From an uncultured Rikenellaceae bacterium (GTDB lineage: Bacteria; Bacteroidota; Bacteroidia; Bacteroidales; Rikenellaceae), in contig CAMTOL010000133.1 in the NCBI GenBank assembly GCA_947074135.1, positions 1-6,579 of the forward strand: a stretch of DNA of 6,579 nucleotides, given 5' to 3'. Positions within the stretch are counted from its first letter, which is position 1; each line of letters starts with the position of its first letter. The notes beneath the pieces are model-generated. The model made no database searches. It worked only from the letters and a program-made list of their open reading frames with translations, and had not been told where the DNA came from. Positions 6,538 through 6,579 of the stretch are shown in pieces. The translations under genes were made by a program, and so were the position numbers.

Positions 6538-6565
6538 GAGAATTGAGAATTAAAAATTAAAAATA
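6538..6565. repeat. Degenerate heptamer tandem repeat directly upstream of purA
   Basis: Four 7-base units, GAGAATT, GAGAATT, AAAAATT, AAAAATA, end two bases before the purA start codon on the minus strand, so they form the last part of its leader. The first two units are identical. The tract is A+T-rich and keeps the translation start region unstructured, which suits Bacteroidetes ribosomes that do not depend on Shine-Dalgarno pairing. Confidence 0.5.
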
Positions 6566-6579
6566 AAAAGTTCCAGAAT

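Noticed and set aside
6209..6553. Plus-strand open frame of 114 codons opposite purA
   Set aside because: It lies wholly antisense to the conserved purA start region and encodes no recognisable domain; a shadow of purA.
1..6579. Defence system, phage, CRISPR or transposase genes
   Set aside because: Every substantial coding region is explained by a housekeeping or transport gene, and no spaced direct-repeat array or transposase motif is visible.

Overview
This window looks like an ordinary housekeeping stretch from a member of the Bacteroidales. Four things point there: the A+T-rich intergenic DNA, promoter boxes of the Bacteroidetes TAnnTTTG type, a dapB-lepB gene pair typical of that phylum, and protein sequences (PurA, CysD, LepB N-terminus) that read like Bacteroidales homologues. 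The genus cannot be named from this sequence.

All genes lie on the minus strand, so the transcription order runs from high to low coordinates. purA (adenylosuccinate synthase, 5282-6535) comes first. The inner part of a high-affinity phosphate ABC transporter follows: pstC (4307-5197), pstA (3289-4137) and pstB (2474-3289). After a 227-bp gap with a good promoter comes cysD (ATP sulfurylase small subunit, 1341-2246). The last genes are dapB (dihydrodipicolinate reductase, GTG start, 464-1177) and the N-terminal part of a type I signal peptidase, lepB, which runs off the left edge (1-412).

PstC and PstA form the membrane channel and PstB the ATPase. pstA and pstB overlap by one base (TAATG). 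The usual companions pstS (binding protein) and phoU are not in the window, and purA and cysD occupy the places where they would be expected. cysD also stands without cysN.

The one part not explained by known genes is a pair of related intergenic repeats of about 115 bp (1213-1328 and 4186-4300). Each is a long imperfect palindrome with conserved ends, a conserved centre and divergent arms, and each sits just after the stop codon of one gene and before the start of the next. They resemble ERIC-type intercistronic elements in layout. One of them has widened the normally tight pstC-pstA junction to 169 bp. I see no phage genes, transposase, CRISPR array, RNA gene or defence genes. No stretch over 300 bp lacks a gene.
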